Assembly: GCA_021201795.1 (NCBI GenBank)
Contig: JAJQEF010000025.1
Span: 1-37,819 of the forward strand
Source: Rikenellaceae bacterium
GTDB taxonomy: Bacteria; Bacteroidota; Bacteroidia; Bacteroidales; Rikenellaceae
Length of the DNA stretch: 37,819 nucleotides
Reading direction: 5' to 3'
How positions within the stretch are numbered: the first letter of the stretch is position 1; each line of letters starts with the position of its first letter. The translations under genes were made by a program, and so were the position numbers. The notes under the pieces were generated by a model that did no database searches, had not been told where the DNA came from, and was given only the letters and a program-made list of their open reading frames with translations. Shown here piece after piece: positions 18,624 to 27,387 of the stretch.

Positions 18624-19904
18624 ATGGAGAAAAAATTTAAACCCGGAACTCTGTGTGTACAGGCAGGATGGCAGCCGAAAAAAGGCGAACCGAGAGTATT
18701 GCCAATATACCAGAGCACTACATTCAAATACGAGACAAGCGAACAGATGGCAAAACTATTCGACCTCGAGGAGAGCGGATACTTCTATACTCGATTGCAG
18801 GATCCAACTAATGACTTGGTAGCTTCCAAAATCACGGAACTCGAGGGCGGTGCAGCAGGTATGTTAACGGCATCTGGACAGGCGGCATCATTTTACGCTA
18901 TTTTCAATATATGTTCAGCAGGTGATCATATCGTAAGTGCGGCAGCCATTTACGGAGGAACCTATAACTTATTGGCTGTAACGCTAAAAAAACTGGGGAT
19001 CGAAACTACGTTCATCGATCAGGATGCGAGCGACGAAGAGATATCCGAAGCATTCCGCCCAAATACCAAGGCCCTCTTCGGTGAAACCATTGGGAACCCG
19101 GGGCTTGCGGTTTTGGATATCGAAAGATTTGCCAAAATAGCCCATAAACATGGAGTACCGCTAATCGTAGATAACACCTTTGCCACACCGATAAACTGCC
19201 GGCCTTTCGAATGGGGTGCAGACATAGTTACACACTCCACCACCAAATACATGGACGGTCATGCGACCAATGTCGGCGGCGCTATCATCGATAGCGGTAA
19301 TTTCGATTGGGACAAATACGCTGACAAATTTCCCGGACTTACCGAACCCGATCCATCCTACCATGGACTTACCTACACCAAGTCCTTCGGCAAAGGTGCA
19401 TACATAACCAAGGCGACCGCACAGTTAATGCGCGACCTAGGTGCGATACAAGCCCCACATAACGCTTTCCTGTTGAATATGGGTCTTGAAACCCTGCATT
19501 TAAGGATGCCGAGACACTGTGAAAACGCACAGAAGGTAGCGGAATATCTACAGTCACACCCAAAAGTATCATGGGTAAAATACCCGGGATTAAAAGAAGA
19601 CAAATATTACGAACTCGGCCGGAAGTATCTTCCAGACGGTTCCTGCGGAGTTTTATCGTTCGGATTAAAAGGAGGACGAGATGAATCTATAGACTTTATG
19701 GATCGTCTTAAACTTGCTGCAATTGTAACTCACGTTGCAGACGCAAGAACCTCGGTATTGCATCCAGCAAGCTACACACACCGCCAGTTATCTGACGAAC
19801 AGCTAATTGAAGCAGGCGTTGCACCTGATCTTATCAGACTCTCTGTCGGTATCGAGGATGTAGAAGATATCATCGCCGATCTCAATCAGGCTTTGGAGAT
19901 TTAA
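18624..19904 (+). CDS. metY: O-acetylhomoserine sulfhydrylase (PLP enzyme)
   Basis: Cys/Met-metabolism PLP enzyme that makes homocysteine from O-acetylhomoserine and sulfide. At 426 residues it has the longer length typical of MetY rather than MetB/MetC. Seen motifs: YQSTTFKYET near residue 30, TRLQDPTNDLVASKITELEG, and the PLP lysine K208 in THSTTKYMDGHA. Also present are the long insert with SYHGLTYTKSFGKGAY and the C-terminal RLSVGIEDVEDIIADL. Cystathionine gamma-synthase is the main alternative, but the length and insert fit MetY. It converges with pcrA. Confidence 0.9.
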   Translation: MEKKFKPGTLCVQAGWQPKKGEPRVLPIYQSTTFKYETSEQMAKLFDLEESGYFYTRLQDPTNDLVASKITELEGGAAGMLTASGQAASFYAIFNICSAGDHIVSAAAIYGGTYNLLAVTLKKLGIETTFIDQDASDEEISEAFRPNTKALFGETIGNPGLAVLDIERFAKIAHKHGVPLIVDNTFATPINCRPFEWGADIVTHSTTKYMDGHATNVGGAIIDSGNFDWDKYADKFPGLTEPDPSYHGLTYTKSFGKGAYITKATAQLMRDLGAIQAPHNAFLLNMGLETLHLRMPRHCENAQKVAEYLQSHPKVSWVKYPGLKEDKYYELGRKYLPDGSCGVLSFGLKGGRDESIDFMDRLKLAAIVTHVADARTSVLHPASYTHRQLSDEQLIEAGVAPDLIRLSVGIEDVEDIIADLNQALEI

Positions 19905-20047
19905 AAATATGTTTTACAGCACAATTAATGTGTTTTGGCAATAATTGCATTCAAAAACAGTTTAAATTTTGACCGTTTAACATAAAAAAATGTTCCGGAG
20001 TATTTTCGGCAAATAATCATCCAATATACGATAAAACCCTAAAAAGC

Positions 20048-20073
20048 AAGGCCTCCCATCTCAGGAAGCCCTT
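20048..20073. terminator. Weak imperfect hairpin between convergent metY and pcrA
   Basis: AAGGCCTCC and GGAAGCCCTT around a 7-nt loop form an interrupted stem (one mismatch, one bulge), flanked by an A-run and by CTTAATT. Its position between two converging genes suggests a degraded bidirectional terminator. The rest of the 274-nt gap shows no other structure. Confidence 0.35.
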
Positions 20074-20178
20074 AATTAGGTTAGTTCAAGTTAAGTTTTT
20101 AGTTAGTGGTTTTAAGGAAAATGAATGGTTAAATTTAATAAAAAATTTCAATAAGACAATACCTTGTTAAAAATTCCG

Positions 20179-22503
20179 TTAATTTCCAATTAATGTTAGT
20201 TTAGCGTATTTTAACAATAATGTTTTCGTTCCTGCCTGGTCGAAATCCACTTTAACCTTCATTCCGTTCGCTGTATTTTCAAGGTCGGAAATTGTACCTG
20301 TCCCAAATTTATCATGCGAGACCTTACATCCTATACTAAATGAATCGCTATCGCTTCCTGAAATATTATTTTGTATATCTTCAGCAACTCTTTTTCCGAT
20401 GCTTTTAAATTTAGGAGTGATTACAGTGGTATTAACCGGTTTTTGTGGTTCCGGCTCCCTTCTGCGGTAATTATTTTCGGACCTGTATTCTGCTTTATCT
20501 TCCGGCAATGTACGGTTTTCATTTTCGGGATCGAACATCAGTTCCATGTATTCGGGGGCAATGTCCCCTAAAAATCTGCTCGGACGGTTGAAGGTCACAT
20601 TTCCCCAGCGAAACCGGGTATCTGAAAAAGTAAGGTAAGCTCCTTTTTTTGCTCTCGTAAGAGCTACATAAAACAATCTCCGCTCCTCTTCAAGCCCCTC
20701 CAGTGATTCGCTGCACATCTGGCTCGGGAATAAATTTTCTTCCATTCCTACAATGTGCACATGTTCGAATTCAAGCCCTTTCGCAGAATGAACGGTCATA
20801 AGGGTGACAAAATTATTGTCTTCATCCGTTTGTTTATCCATATCCGTGAGAAGAGCTACATTCTGGAGCCACTCGTCGATAGTTACGACCTCACGTTCCG
20901 GATGCTCCTCTTTCTCCGATTCCACGAATGAAGCTATGGAGTTGAGCAACTCGTCTATATTTTCCAGTACGCTGACGGACTCCGGGGTCTGAAGCATCCT
21001 GAAAGAAGTTATTATTCCCGACCGGGATGCAATTTCAAAACCCAATTCATACGCGGGGGTAGTTGCCACCTTGGAACGAAGATTCGCTATCATTTCCGTA
21101 AATTCCCTGATCTTCTTCACCGCAGCGCCCCTTAATCCCATTTGCTCCGGAGTCACCATAGAAATAACATCCCACATACTTAGTCCGTTAGCGGCAGCAA
21201 ATTCGGCTATTTTCCCGATTGTTACATCACCGATACCGCGTGCAGGATAATTTATTATACGTCTCAATGCTTCATCGTCTTTCTGATTTACGATAAGGCG
21301 TATATATGCCAGCACATCCTTTATTTCTTTGCGCTGGTAGAAGGATTGTCCTCCATAGATACGGTAAGTAATATTCCTGCGTCTTAAGGATTCTTCTAAT
21401 GCCCTGGACTGTGCGTTAGTACGGTAAAGAACCGCAATATCTTTGTAGGCGGCACTGTTATCGTATATAAGCGACTGGATATTTCCCGCGACTATCATAG
21501 CTTCCTCTTTATCGGTAAAAGCTTTAAATATTCTTATCTTCTCACCTTCTTCATTGGACGAGAAGGATTTTTTCTTTATCTGTCTTTTATTCTTTTCAAT
21601 AATGCTATTAGCTGCATTTACGATATTCTGGGTAGAGCGGTAGTTCTGTTCCAGCTTAAATAACTGCGCCTCGGGGTAATCGTTTTGAAAACGGAGGATA
21701 TTCTCGATCTTCGCCCCACGAAAGGAGTAAATACTTTGGGCGTCATCTCCTACTACGCAAATATTTTTATGGCCTTCTGCTATTTTTTTAATAATTAAAT
21801 ACTGCGCCATATTGGTATCCTGATACTCGTCGACCATAATATATTTGAAGATATTCTGGTAATGGGACAAGACATCGGGGAAATCCCTGAAAAGTATATT
21901 CATATTGAGTAGAAGATCGTCAAAATCCATTGCTCCGGATTCCTTGCATTTACGGGAATATCTCTTATATATCTCCGAAAACATGGGACGCCTCCGTTCA
22001 CGATCCTCGGCGACAAGAACGGCATTCGTCTCATAAGATTCCGCTGGTACGAGATTATTTTTTGCAAGGGATATACGGCTGTACAAATCATTCGGTTTAT
22101 ATTGATCCTCATTCAGATTAAGTTCCTTGATTATCGATCTGATCACGTTTTTACTATCCGCAGTATCATATATGGTGAAAGACTGGGGATAACCCAGCTT
22201 ATCAGCTTCATTTCGAAGTATGCGGGCAAATATGGAATGGAACGTGCCCATCCAGAGATAACGAGTGGCATCAGGGGAAACAATGGAGTTTATACGTTCC
22301 CTCATCTCTCTGGCTGCTTTATTGGTAAAAGTTAGCGCCAGAATATTATATGACCGTATACCTCTGTCGAGCATATGGGCAATGCGGTAAGTTAAAACCC
22401 TTGTTTTACCGGAACCAGCGCCGGCAACTATCAATGAAGGACCTTCGATCTTCATCGCAGCTTCCTTCTGTATATTGTTGAGATTTTCTAAATATTGGGA
22501 CAC
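20179..22503 (-). CDS. pcrA: UvrD/PcrA-type ATP-dependent DNA helicase
   Basis: SF1A 3'-5' helicase for repair and replication-transcription conflicts. The 774-residue protein has all motifs: Walker A AGAGSGKT, FTNKAAREMRERI, GTFHSIFARIL, motif II DEYQDTN, GDDAQSIYSFRGA, QNYRST, VMTVHSAKGLEFEHV-like motif V and YVALTRAKKGAYL. The C-terminus (about residues 725-770, CKVSHDKFGTGTISDL) is the Tudor-like RNA-polymerase-binding tail seen in PcrA. The start is the GTG at 22503 (MSQYLENLNNIQKEA); no ATG fits as well. A TAATTTTG -7 box lies only about 15 nt upstream. Confidence 0.95.
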   Translation of the reverse strand: MSQYLENLNNIQKEAAMKIEGPSLIVAGAGSGKTRVLTYRIAHMLDRGIRSYNILALTFTNKAAREMRERINSIVSPDATRYLWMGTFHSIFARILRNEADKLGYPQSFTIYDTADSKNVIRSIIKELNLNEDQYKPNDLYSRISLAKNNLVPAESYETNAVLVAEDRERRRPMFSEIYKRYSRKCKESGAMDFDDLLLNMNILFRDFPDVLSHYQNIFKYIMVDEYQDTNMAQYLIIKKIAEGHKNICVVGDDAQSIYSFRGAKIENILRFQNDYPEAQLFKLEQNYRSTQNIVNAANSIIEKNKRQIKKKSFSSNEEGEKIRIFKAFTDKEEAMIVAGNIQSLIYDNSAAYKDIAVLYRTNAQSRALEESLRRRNITYRIYGGQSFYQRKEIKDVLAYIRLIVNQKDDEALRRIINYPARGIGDVTIGKIAEFAAANGLSMWDVISMVTPEQMGLRGAAVKKIREFTEMIANLRSKVATTPAYELGFEIASRSGIITSFRMLQTPESVSVLENIDELLNSIASFVESEKEEHPEREVVTIDEWLQNVALLTDMDKQTDEDNNFVTLMTVHSAKGLEFEHVHIVGMEENLFPSQMCSESLEGLEEERRLFYVALTRAKKGAYLTFSDTRFRWGNVTFNRPSRFLGDIAPEYMELMFDPENENRTLPEDKAEYRSENNYRRREPEPQKPVNTTVITPKFKSIGKRVAEDIQNNISGSDSDSFSIGCKVSHDKFGTGTISDLENTANGMKVKVDFDQAGTKTLLLKYAKLTLIGN

Positions 22504-22518
22504 GTCAAGAAATTTTCA

Positions 22519-22526
22519 CAAAATTA
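22519..22526 (-). promoter_or_regulatory. Candidate pcrA -7 box (TAATTTTG)
   Basis: Fits TAnnTTTG on the minus strand. It is so close to the GTG start at 22503 that the leader would be about 10 nt or less. No clear -33 element was found. Confidence 0.4.
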
Positions 22527-22617
22527 TCCATTTTTACGTGAAAACATAAAACTACCGGTATTAATATTTAAAGACCTTCAAATACAGAAATCTAAAAATC
22601 ATAACAATTCGTAACGT

Positions 22618-23448
22618 TTATGAGAACCATTTCCCCATGATATTCATTATTTCCTGTTCCAATAAGATTGAATAAAAACTATGATTTGCACCTGCAATAA
22701 TATAAGTAGAAAAATCTATATCGTATTTTCTCATCAAAGCTTCAACCTGTTTAACCGTTTCCGGTGTTTCCGTATCTTTTCCTCCATTTATAATAAGCAC
22801 CTTTCCGGATATATTTTTTCCTTTGATTACATTATTCCTATCTGTCCGGGCTGATTTTACTTTGGTTTTCTTTGCCTTAAAGGGGTTTAGAAACGAATAA
22901 ATTATTGTTTTGTAATCGACTTCGTTCTTAAAAATTTTTGCCCATGTTTCACGATAAAACAATTTTGAAATATATTCCCTAAAACCAACCACTGTTTTTC
23001 TGACTGCTACACTTTGCGGATTATCAACCGGACGTAGAGGAGCTGAGGAAAGACATACAAAATTATTAACAGTAATGTCTCCGTTTAAAGAATAATATAA
23101 TCCCAGTTTAGCTCCGGAACATATTCCCACAATAGATATATCATCTATCCCGCAGCTATTTTTTACATATCTTAAAATAACCTCGATATCTTCCAGCATA
23201 CTGCGGTTAGTAGCATTGTATCCCATACTTCCACTAAAACCTTTTCCCCGAAAGTCAAACCTTAAGCATAAATAACCCAAATCTGTCAATTTCCGGGAAA
23301 ATTTCACGAACATATCATGAGGTCCTGTTCTGTGCCCTCCCCATCCGTGTAAAAAAACGATGGCCTTTGTAAATGGAATTTCAGGTTTATGGATTATTCC
23401 ATGAATATATTCATTGTCAACTTCTAATGAAAATAACTTATCATTCAT
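22618..23448 (-). CDS. Alpha/beta hydrolase with Cys nucleophile position (exosortase-system hydrolase 1-like)
   Basis: 276-residue alpha/beta hydrolase. FLHGWGGHRTGPHD (about residues 32-45) is the oxyanion region. The nucleophile elbow reads G108-I-C110-S-G112, so Cys sits where Ser is usual, as in dienelactone hydrolases and, as I recall, in exosortase A system-associated hydrolase 1 proteins. The acid is probably the Asp of INGGKD (about residue 225) and the base H256 (AGANHS), so a complete Cys-Asp-His triad is possible. It overlaps the upstream hydrolase gene by 8 nt. Substrate unknown; a thioester or ester in polysaccharide or lipid modification is inference. A plain S33 or dienelactone-type hydrolase is the alternative. 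Confidence 0.75.
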   Translation of the reverse strand: MNDKLFSLEVDNEYIHGIIHKPEIPFTKAIVFLHGWGGHRTGPHDMFVKFSRKLTDLGYLCLRFDFRGKGFSGSMGYNATNRSMLEDIEVILRYVKNSCGIDDISIVGICSGAKLGLYYSLNGDITVNNFVCLSSAPLRPVDNPQSVAVRKTVVGFREYISKLFYRETWAKIFKNEVDYKTIIYSFLNPFKAKKTKVKSARTDRNNVIKGKNISGKVLIINGGKDTETPETVKQVEALMRKYDIDFSTYIIAGANHSFYSILLEQEIMNIMGKWFS

Positions 23449-24223
23449 AAAAAAACTCCCTTATTAATTCTATAAGCTGTGACGGATCTACTGAATCGGT
23501 AAGATTCCAGAAAGCACCCATAATCACTGTTCTCTCAATATATTCCTTCTCGGTTTCATCCTTCCTGCCGTTACGTTGTTTTATCCATATAACTTTACAT
23601 TTATTTGTAAAACCCTCTGAATGAGGACCGAATTTTTCCTGTAATTCCAACACCTCATTGTAAAAGCCACCCGGAACAGGAAAACCGTCAAAATCAACCA
23701 TTCTATCTTTTAAAAGTTGTTTTTCCAGACTTTTCCTGTCTGACTTGACTTCACCGTAGGTGAATAATTCTTTAAAAAGTTTACTCCTGAGACTTTTCCT
23801 GAGATAATCCGCAGGTTTAAAAACCGGTTCGATACATATAATATTATATTTACCTCCATTTACCTGATTGAATATTAAAGACAAATATGCTCCGAATCTA
23901 ACTCCGATTATATTAGTTAACTGTACACCGATTTTTTCGTCAAGAAAATTTTGAGCATTGGAGATATCTTTTAACCACTGGTCCATAGAAATATCAGAAA
24001 AATTTCCGTGACTGTCTCCACAACCGCTTAAATCAAACAATAAAACCGTATACCCTAATGATGATAAATACTGGGAAATCTGTACCAGTATCCTTTGAGA
24101 ACTTTTCTTCTCTTCGGCAAACGGATGCACCATAAGCACACTTTTCTCTTTATTTAAGGATTCATCCGGGCTGTATAAAATCCCAAACAACTTATCCGGA
24201 CCAATAAAATACTGCTTCTCCAT
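23441..24223 (-). CDS. Alpha/beta hydrolase-fold protein lacking the nucleophile (exosortase-system hydrolase 2-like)
   Basis: 260-residue alpha/beta hydrolase fold. The stretch HPFAEEKKSSQR and the following LFDLSGCGDSHGNFSD closely resemble the PPFAEExxKSRR...DLxGCGDSxGDF pattern I associate with exosortase A system-associated hydrolase 2 proteins. At the nucleophile elbow it reads G107-V-R109-F-G111: Arg replaces Ser/Cys, so classical hydrolysis is not expected. It is probably a non-catalytic partner of the next gene, which it overlaps by 8 nt. Its ATG lies one base after the stop of the ABC exporter gene, so the three genes are tightly coupled. Confidence 0.75.
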   Translation of the reverse strand: MEKQYFIGPDKLFGILYSPDESLNKEKSVLMVHPFAEEKKSSQRILVQISQYLSSLGYTVLLFDLSGCGDSHGNFSDISMDQWLKDISNAQNFLDEKIGVQLTNIIGVRFGAYLSLIFNQVNGGKYNIICIEPVFKPADYLRKSLRSKLFKELFTYGEVKSDRKSLEKQLLKDRMVDFDGFPVPGGFYNEVLELQEKFGPHSEGFTNKCKVIWIKQRNGRKDETEKEYIERTVIMGAFWNLTDSVDPSQLIELIREFFYE

Positions 24224-24224
24224 A

Positions 24225-25961
24225 TTATTCGATTTGATCTTTAAACAGATTCCAATAATAACCGCGCTTCTTTATCAATTCATTGTGACTGCCGGATTCA
24301 ATAACTTTCCCATCCTGCAAATAAATAATTTCATCTACGAACTTAATTGTGCTTAATCTGTGGCTGGTTATTATTATTGTTTTATCCGTATAATGCCGGC
24401 AAATATTTTGAAGAATTTCTCTTTCGTTTTCAGAATCGATAGCGGAGGTAGCTTCGTCGAGTAAAATTATTTGCGGAACTTTAAGTAAAGACCTAGCTAT
24501 CGATATCCGCTGTTTTTGTCCTCCGGAGAGAGTAGTTCCCTGATCCCCCACCATAGTGTCCCACTTCTTTGGGGTAGAATCGATAAACTCCAATATTCCG
24601 CTTAAACGACAGGTATTTTCCACACTAAGGATGTTTTCATTCTCGTTTGCATAGGTAATATTATTGAGAATAGTATCATGAAAAAGCTGGTTATCCTGTG
24701 AAATATGATTAATACTATTTCTCAGGGTCTTCAGATCGACATCCTTTATGTTAATATTTCCGATAGTTATCGAACCCTCATCAATCTCATAAAATCTGCA
24801 TAAAAGATTTAAAATAGTACTTTTACCCGAAACACTGGCACCGACCAAAGCATATTTTTTGCCCGATTCGAATTTTATATTAATATTTTTCAAAACATCA
24901 GTATCCTTATATTTGAAAGAAACGTTATTTAAAACAATATCGCAATTACCTTGAATAAAGTTTGTGGCACCCTCCCCGTTAGCCTCTTCATCTATGGTAA
25001 TAATATCATGAATTCGTTCCATAGAAACAGACGCCCTTATCATATCATAATATAATCCCATTAAATCCCTGAATGGGTCAAACATCCGGTTCATATATTG
25101 TATAAAAGCCACAAGCGTTCCGATCGTCATTGCTCCTTTCATGACATCCATTCCACCTATCCCAAGAATTACCACAGGAACCATAGCTGTAAAAAATGTT
25201 GAAATATTACGATTAGTTGCAGATAGTTTTGTTATTTTCATATTAAGTGAAATCTGTTCATCAACCACGTTATCAAGACGTGCTTTTTCATAATCGTATC
25301 TCATATAATTTTTAAGCAGCTTAATATTAGCGAACCGTTCCATCAAAAAACTTAAAATATCCGAATCTTTTTTTCTGCTTTCTTTTATAGTGGCATGAAT
25401 CTTTGGCTGAAAATAAAGAGTATTGAGAAAAATAACCGGAAACACTGCAAGAGAGATCAGAAATAATTTAAAATTCAAAATACTCAACATTGTTACCAAT
25501 CCGATAATAAGACATAAACTACTAATAATCCGGATCAAAGAATTGGTTAGAATATTTTGTATGCTGTTTACTTCACTATTGATACGGTGAATAATGTCCC
25601 CGGTTTTATTATTATCATAAAAATTCAAAGGCAGCCTGATAAGATGGGTAAAAAGATCTACACGCATATCTTTCATTATATGGTTGCTTACCCATTCAAA
25701 TATAAAAGTAGAACCATAAGAAACCAACACCCTGAAAACCACTATCGCAACATAGCCTAATAATATATAAATCAGTAGCTGATAATCGGAAGAAGGAAAA
25801 ACATCGTCTATTATTAATTTCAGAATATACGGTGATACTAAAGTTCCGGCACTTGCAAGAAGCATAAGAATTATCAGTATTATTTCGTATTTTATATAAC
25901 GTTTAATATAACGGAGAAAATATTTATATACGGAAATTTTTTTAAAACCGAATAACTTCAT
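24225..25961 (-). CDS. ABC exporter, fused membrane and ATPase domains (MsbA/LagD-like half transporter)
   Basis: 578-residue half-transporter: six membrane helices (about residues 20-310) followed by an ATP-binding domain. The ATPase shows Q-loop NHISQDNQLF, signature LSGGQKQR, Walker B IILLDEATSA and switch histidine in ITSHRLST. Walker A is GASVSGKST: the glycine conserved as the fourth residue of ABC P-loops is V377 (GTT, one base from GGT). This may weaken nucleotide binding. There is no N-terminal C39 peptidase. It is the first gene of the ABC-hydrolase-hydrolase unit. Cargo unknown; lipid-linked glycan, lipid or small peptide are all possible. Confidence 0.88.
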   Translation of the reverse strand: MKLFGFKKISVYKYFLRYIKRYIKYEIILIILMLLASAGTLVSPYILKLIIDDVFPSSDYQLLIYILLGYVAIVVFRVLVSYGSTFIFEWVSNHIMKDMRVDLFTHLIRLPLNFYDNNKTGDIIHRINSEVNSIQNILTNSLIRIISSLCLIIGLVTMLSILNFKLFLISLAVFPVIFLNTLYFQPKIHATIKESRKKDSDILSFLMERFANIKLLKNYMRYDYEKARLDNVVDEQISLNMKITKLSATNRNISTFFTAMVPVVILGIGGMDVMKGAMTIGTLVAFIQYMNRMFDPFRDLMGLYYDMIRASVSMERIHDIITIDEEANGEGATNFIQGNCDIVLNNVSFKYKDTDVLKNINIKFESGKKYALVGASVSGKSTILNLLCRFYEIDEGSITIGNINIKDVDLKTLRNSINHISQDNQLFHDTILNNITYANENENILSVENTCRLSGILEFIDSTPKKWDTMVGDQGTTLSGGQKQRISIARSLLKVPQIILLDEATSAIDSENEREILQNICRHYTDKTIIITSHRLSTIKFVDEIIYLQDGKVIESGSHNELIKKRGYYWNLFKDQIE

Positions 25962-26108
25962 TATAAAATCATTGAAACAGGTTTGCCTTCACCAGAATTA
26001 ATTATTCCGCTTACAAACGATTAATATTATAAATAGGAAATATACAAAACGAAAAATATTGGCCCCAAATTCCATTTCTGAATGCGACAGATTTCAGATT
26101 GTACTAAT

Positions 26109-27173
26109 CTATCTAACTTTGTACTTCTCCGGAATTAAATTATTATTAGTGAGAATTTCATAAATCCGCTCAGCCACTTTGCGGCTTCCCTGCTGATTCG
26201 GATGTGAATCATTCCGGAAATAGTCTCCAGCTTCTATACTTAGGGGAACCCTTAAATCCAAGTACGGAAATTGGTGTTCAAGAGCTATTGCTTTGTAGTC
26301 CGGGTTATCCAACACCGAAAAAAGAAAATAATAAATTCCCTGTTCATTAAGAGTCTGCTTCAACTCACGAATTTTCTCGGCAGATTCTTCTTCCGAGAAT
26401 TCCAGCATATTACTTCCGCCCAAACTAGCTATATTAGTCTGATAAATCCACTTATTCCTCTTTTCTCCTAGTTTTACCGGGTTATATCTGAATCTATACC
26501 ACGCCTTATATATATGAGACCAGAAATACCTGTCATGCTTCGGCTTATATTCTTTTTCAAAATAATCTACCATATCCATTAACCTGGGTCTCGCCTCATC
26601 ACCTGGAAGACAATACGACAATCGATATCCTTTATAATATTCACGGACTCGTTGATCTGTTACCATTGGAAATTTGAACTGCATAAGAATTATATCCGGG
26701 TCATACTTTGGTGCTTTTTCTTTTGCAGTCCTATAGTCCCAATAGGCATTTCTTTCTCCACCGTCAACGCCCATGTTCAATATCTGTACGTTATAACCTT
26801 CTTCATCGAATAATTTTTGCAATTCTATACAGAAATTACTATAATACGGATTAATCAGATTACCGGTAACAAAAGAATCTCCAATAATCGCTATACGAAA
26901 AGTGAGAGAATCTTTTTCACCCCAATCTTCTCCGATATAACCGTCTTTATTAAAACGAACCACTGTACCATCCGGAACAACGTATTCACTATTTGGCAAA
27001 AAAGTAAAACCTACAAGGGTGTCGACCTGGTACATTGCCATACGGGGATTTCTTACCTTAGATAAGCTTTCATGATAAAAACATCTTAAAAATAACTCCG
27101 CTACAATGATTAATCCTAAACAGGCCAAAAGAGTATAAAGAATAACTTTCTTTAAAATTTTCAGAATTTTCAT
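26109..27173 (-). CDS. Membrane-anchored SGNH/GDSL hydrolase-like protein
   Basis: 354 residues from ATG 27173 (MKILKILKK). The open frame extends 31 codons further upstream, but through AT-rich DNA with no conserved look. One membrane helix (about residues 10-28) anchors a periplasmic domain. Block I is IIGDSF with nucleophile S100, block II has NMGVDGG, and the C-terminal D322-S-H324-P is the acid/base block, so a catalytic triad is present. This family removes or transfers O-acyl groups on glycans. It lies upstream of the ABC-hydrolase trio on the same strand (147-nt gap) and divergent from the glycosyltransferase cluster, which suggests a role in decorating the polysaccharide. Confidence 0.8.
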   Translation of the reverse strand: MKILKILKKVILYTLLACLGLIIVAELFLRCFYHESLSKVRNPRMAMYQVDTLVGFTFLPNSEYVVPDGTVVRFNKDGYIGEDWGEKDSLTFRIAIIGDSFVTGNLINPYYSNFCIELQKLFDEEGYNVQILNMGVDGGERNAYWDYRTAKEKAPKYDPDIILMQFKFPMVTDQRVREYYKGYRLSYCLPGDEARPRLMDMVDYFEKEYKPKHDRYFWSHIYKAWYRFRYNPVKLGEKRNKWIYQTNIASLGGSNMLEFSEEESAEKIRELKQTLNEQGIYYFLFSVLDNPDYKAIALEHQFPYLDLRVPLSIEAGDYFRNDSHPNQQGSRKVAERIYEILTNNNLIPEKYKVR

Positions 27174-27336
27174 AGTTTTAATATATTTAATTTGAGGAAT
27201 TAGAACATTTATTAAACTTAAAATTATATAAAAATCTTTTAAAAGCAAATTACAGAATACAAACAATTTAAGGGTTTTTTATTAATATACTGATATTAAA
27301 TAAGTTTTATTTATTTTTTTTCTAATATTAATATAA

Positions 27337-27344
27337 TATATTTG
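27337..27344 (+). promoter_or_regulatory. Candidate -7 box of the glycosyltransferase operon (TATATTTG)
   Basis: Fits TAnnTTTG, 44 nt upstream of the first glycosyltransferase ATG at 27388. The -33 region is a T-rich tract without a clear TTTG. It lies in the 214-nt AT-rich gap that divides the minus-strand hydrolase genes from the plus-strand cluster. Confidence 0.5.
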
Positions 27345-27387
27345 TTAAGGGCCTGTGTATCGCCTGTTACCTGTTTTGAATTTTAAA

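Noticed and set aside
27174-27266. Longer start for the SGNH hydrolase
   Set aside because: The extra 31 residues come from AT-rich intergenic DNA; MKILKILKK followed by a membrane helix is the natural start.
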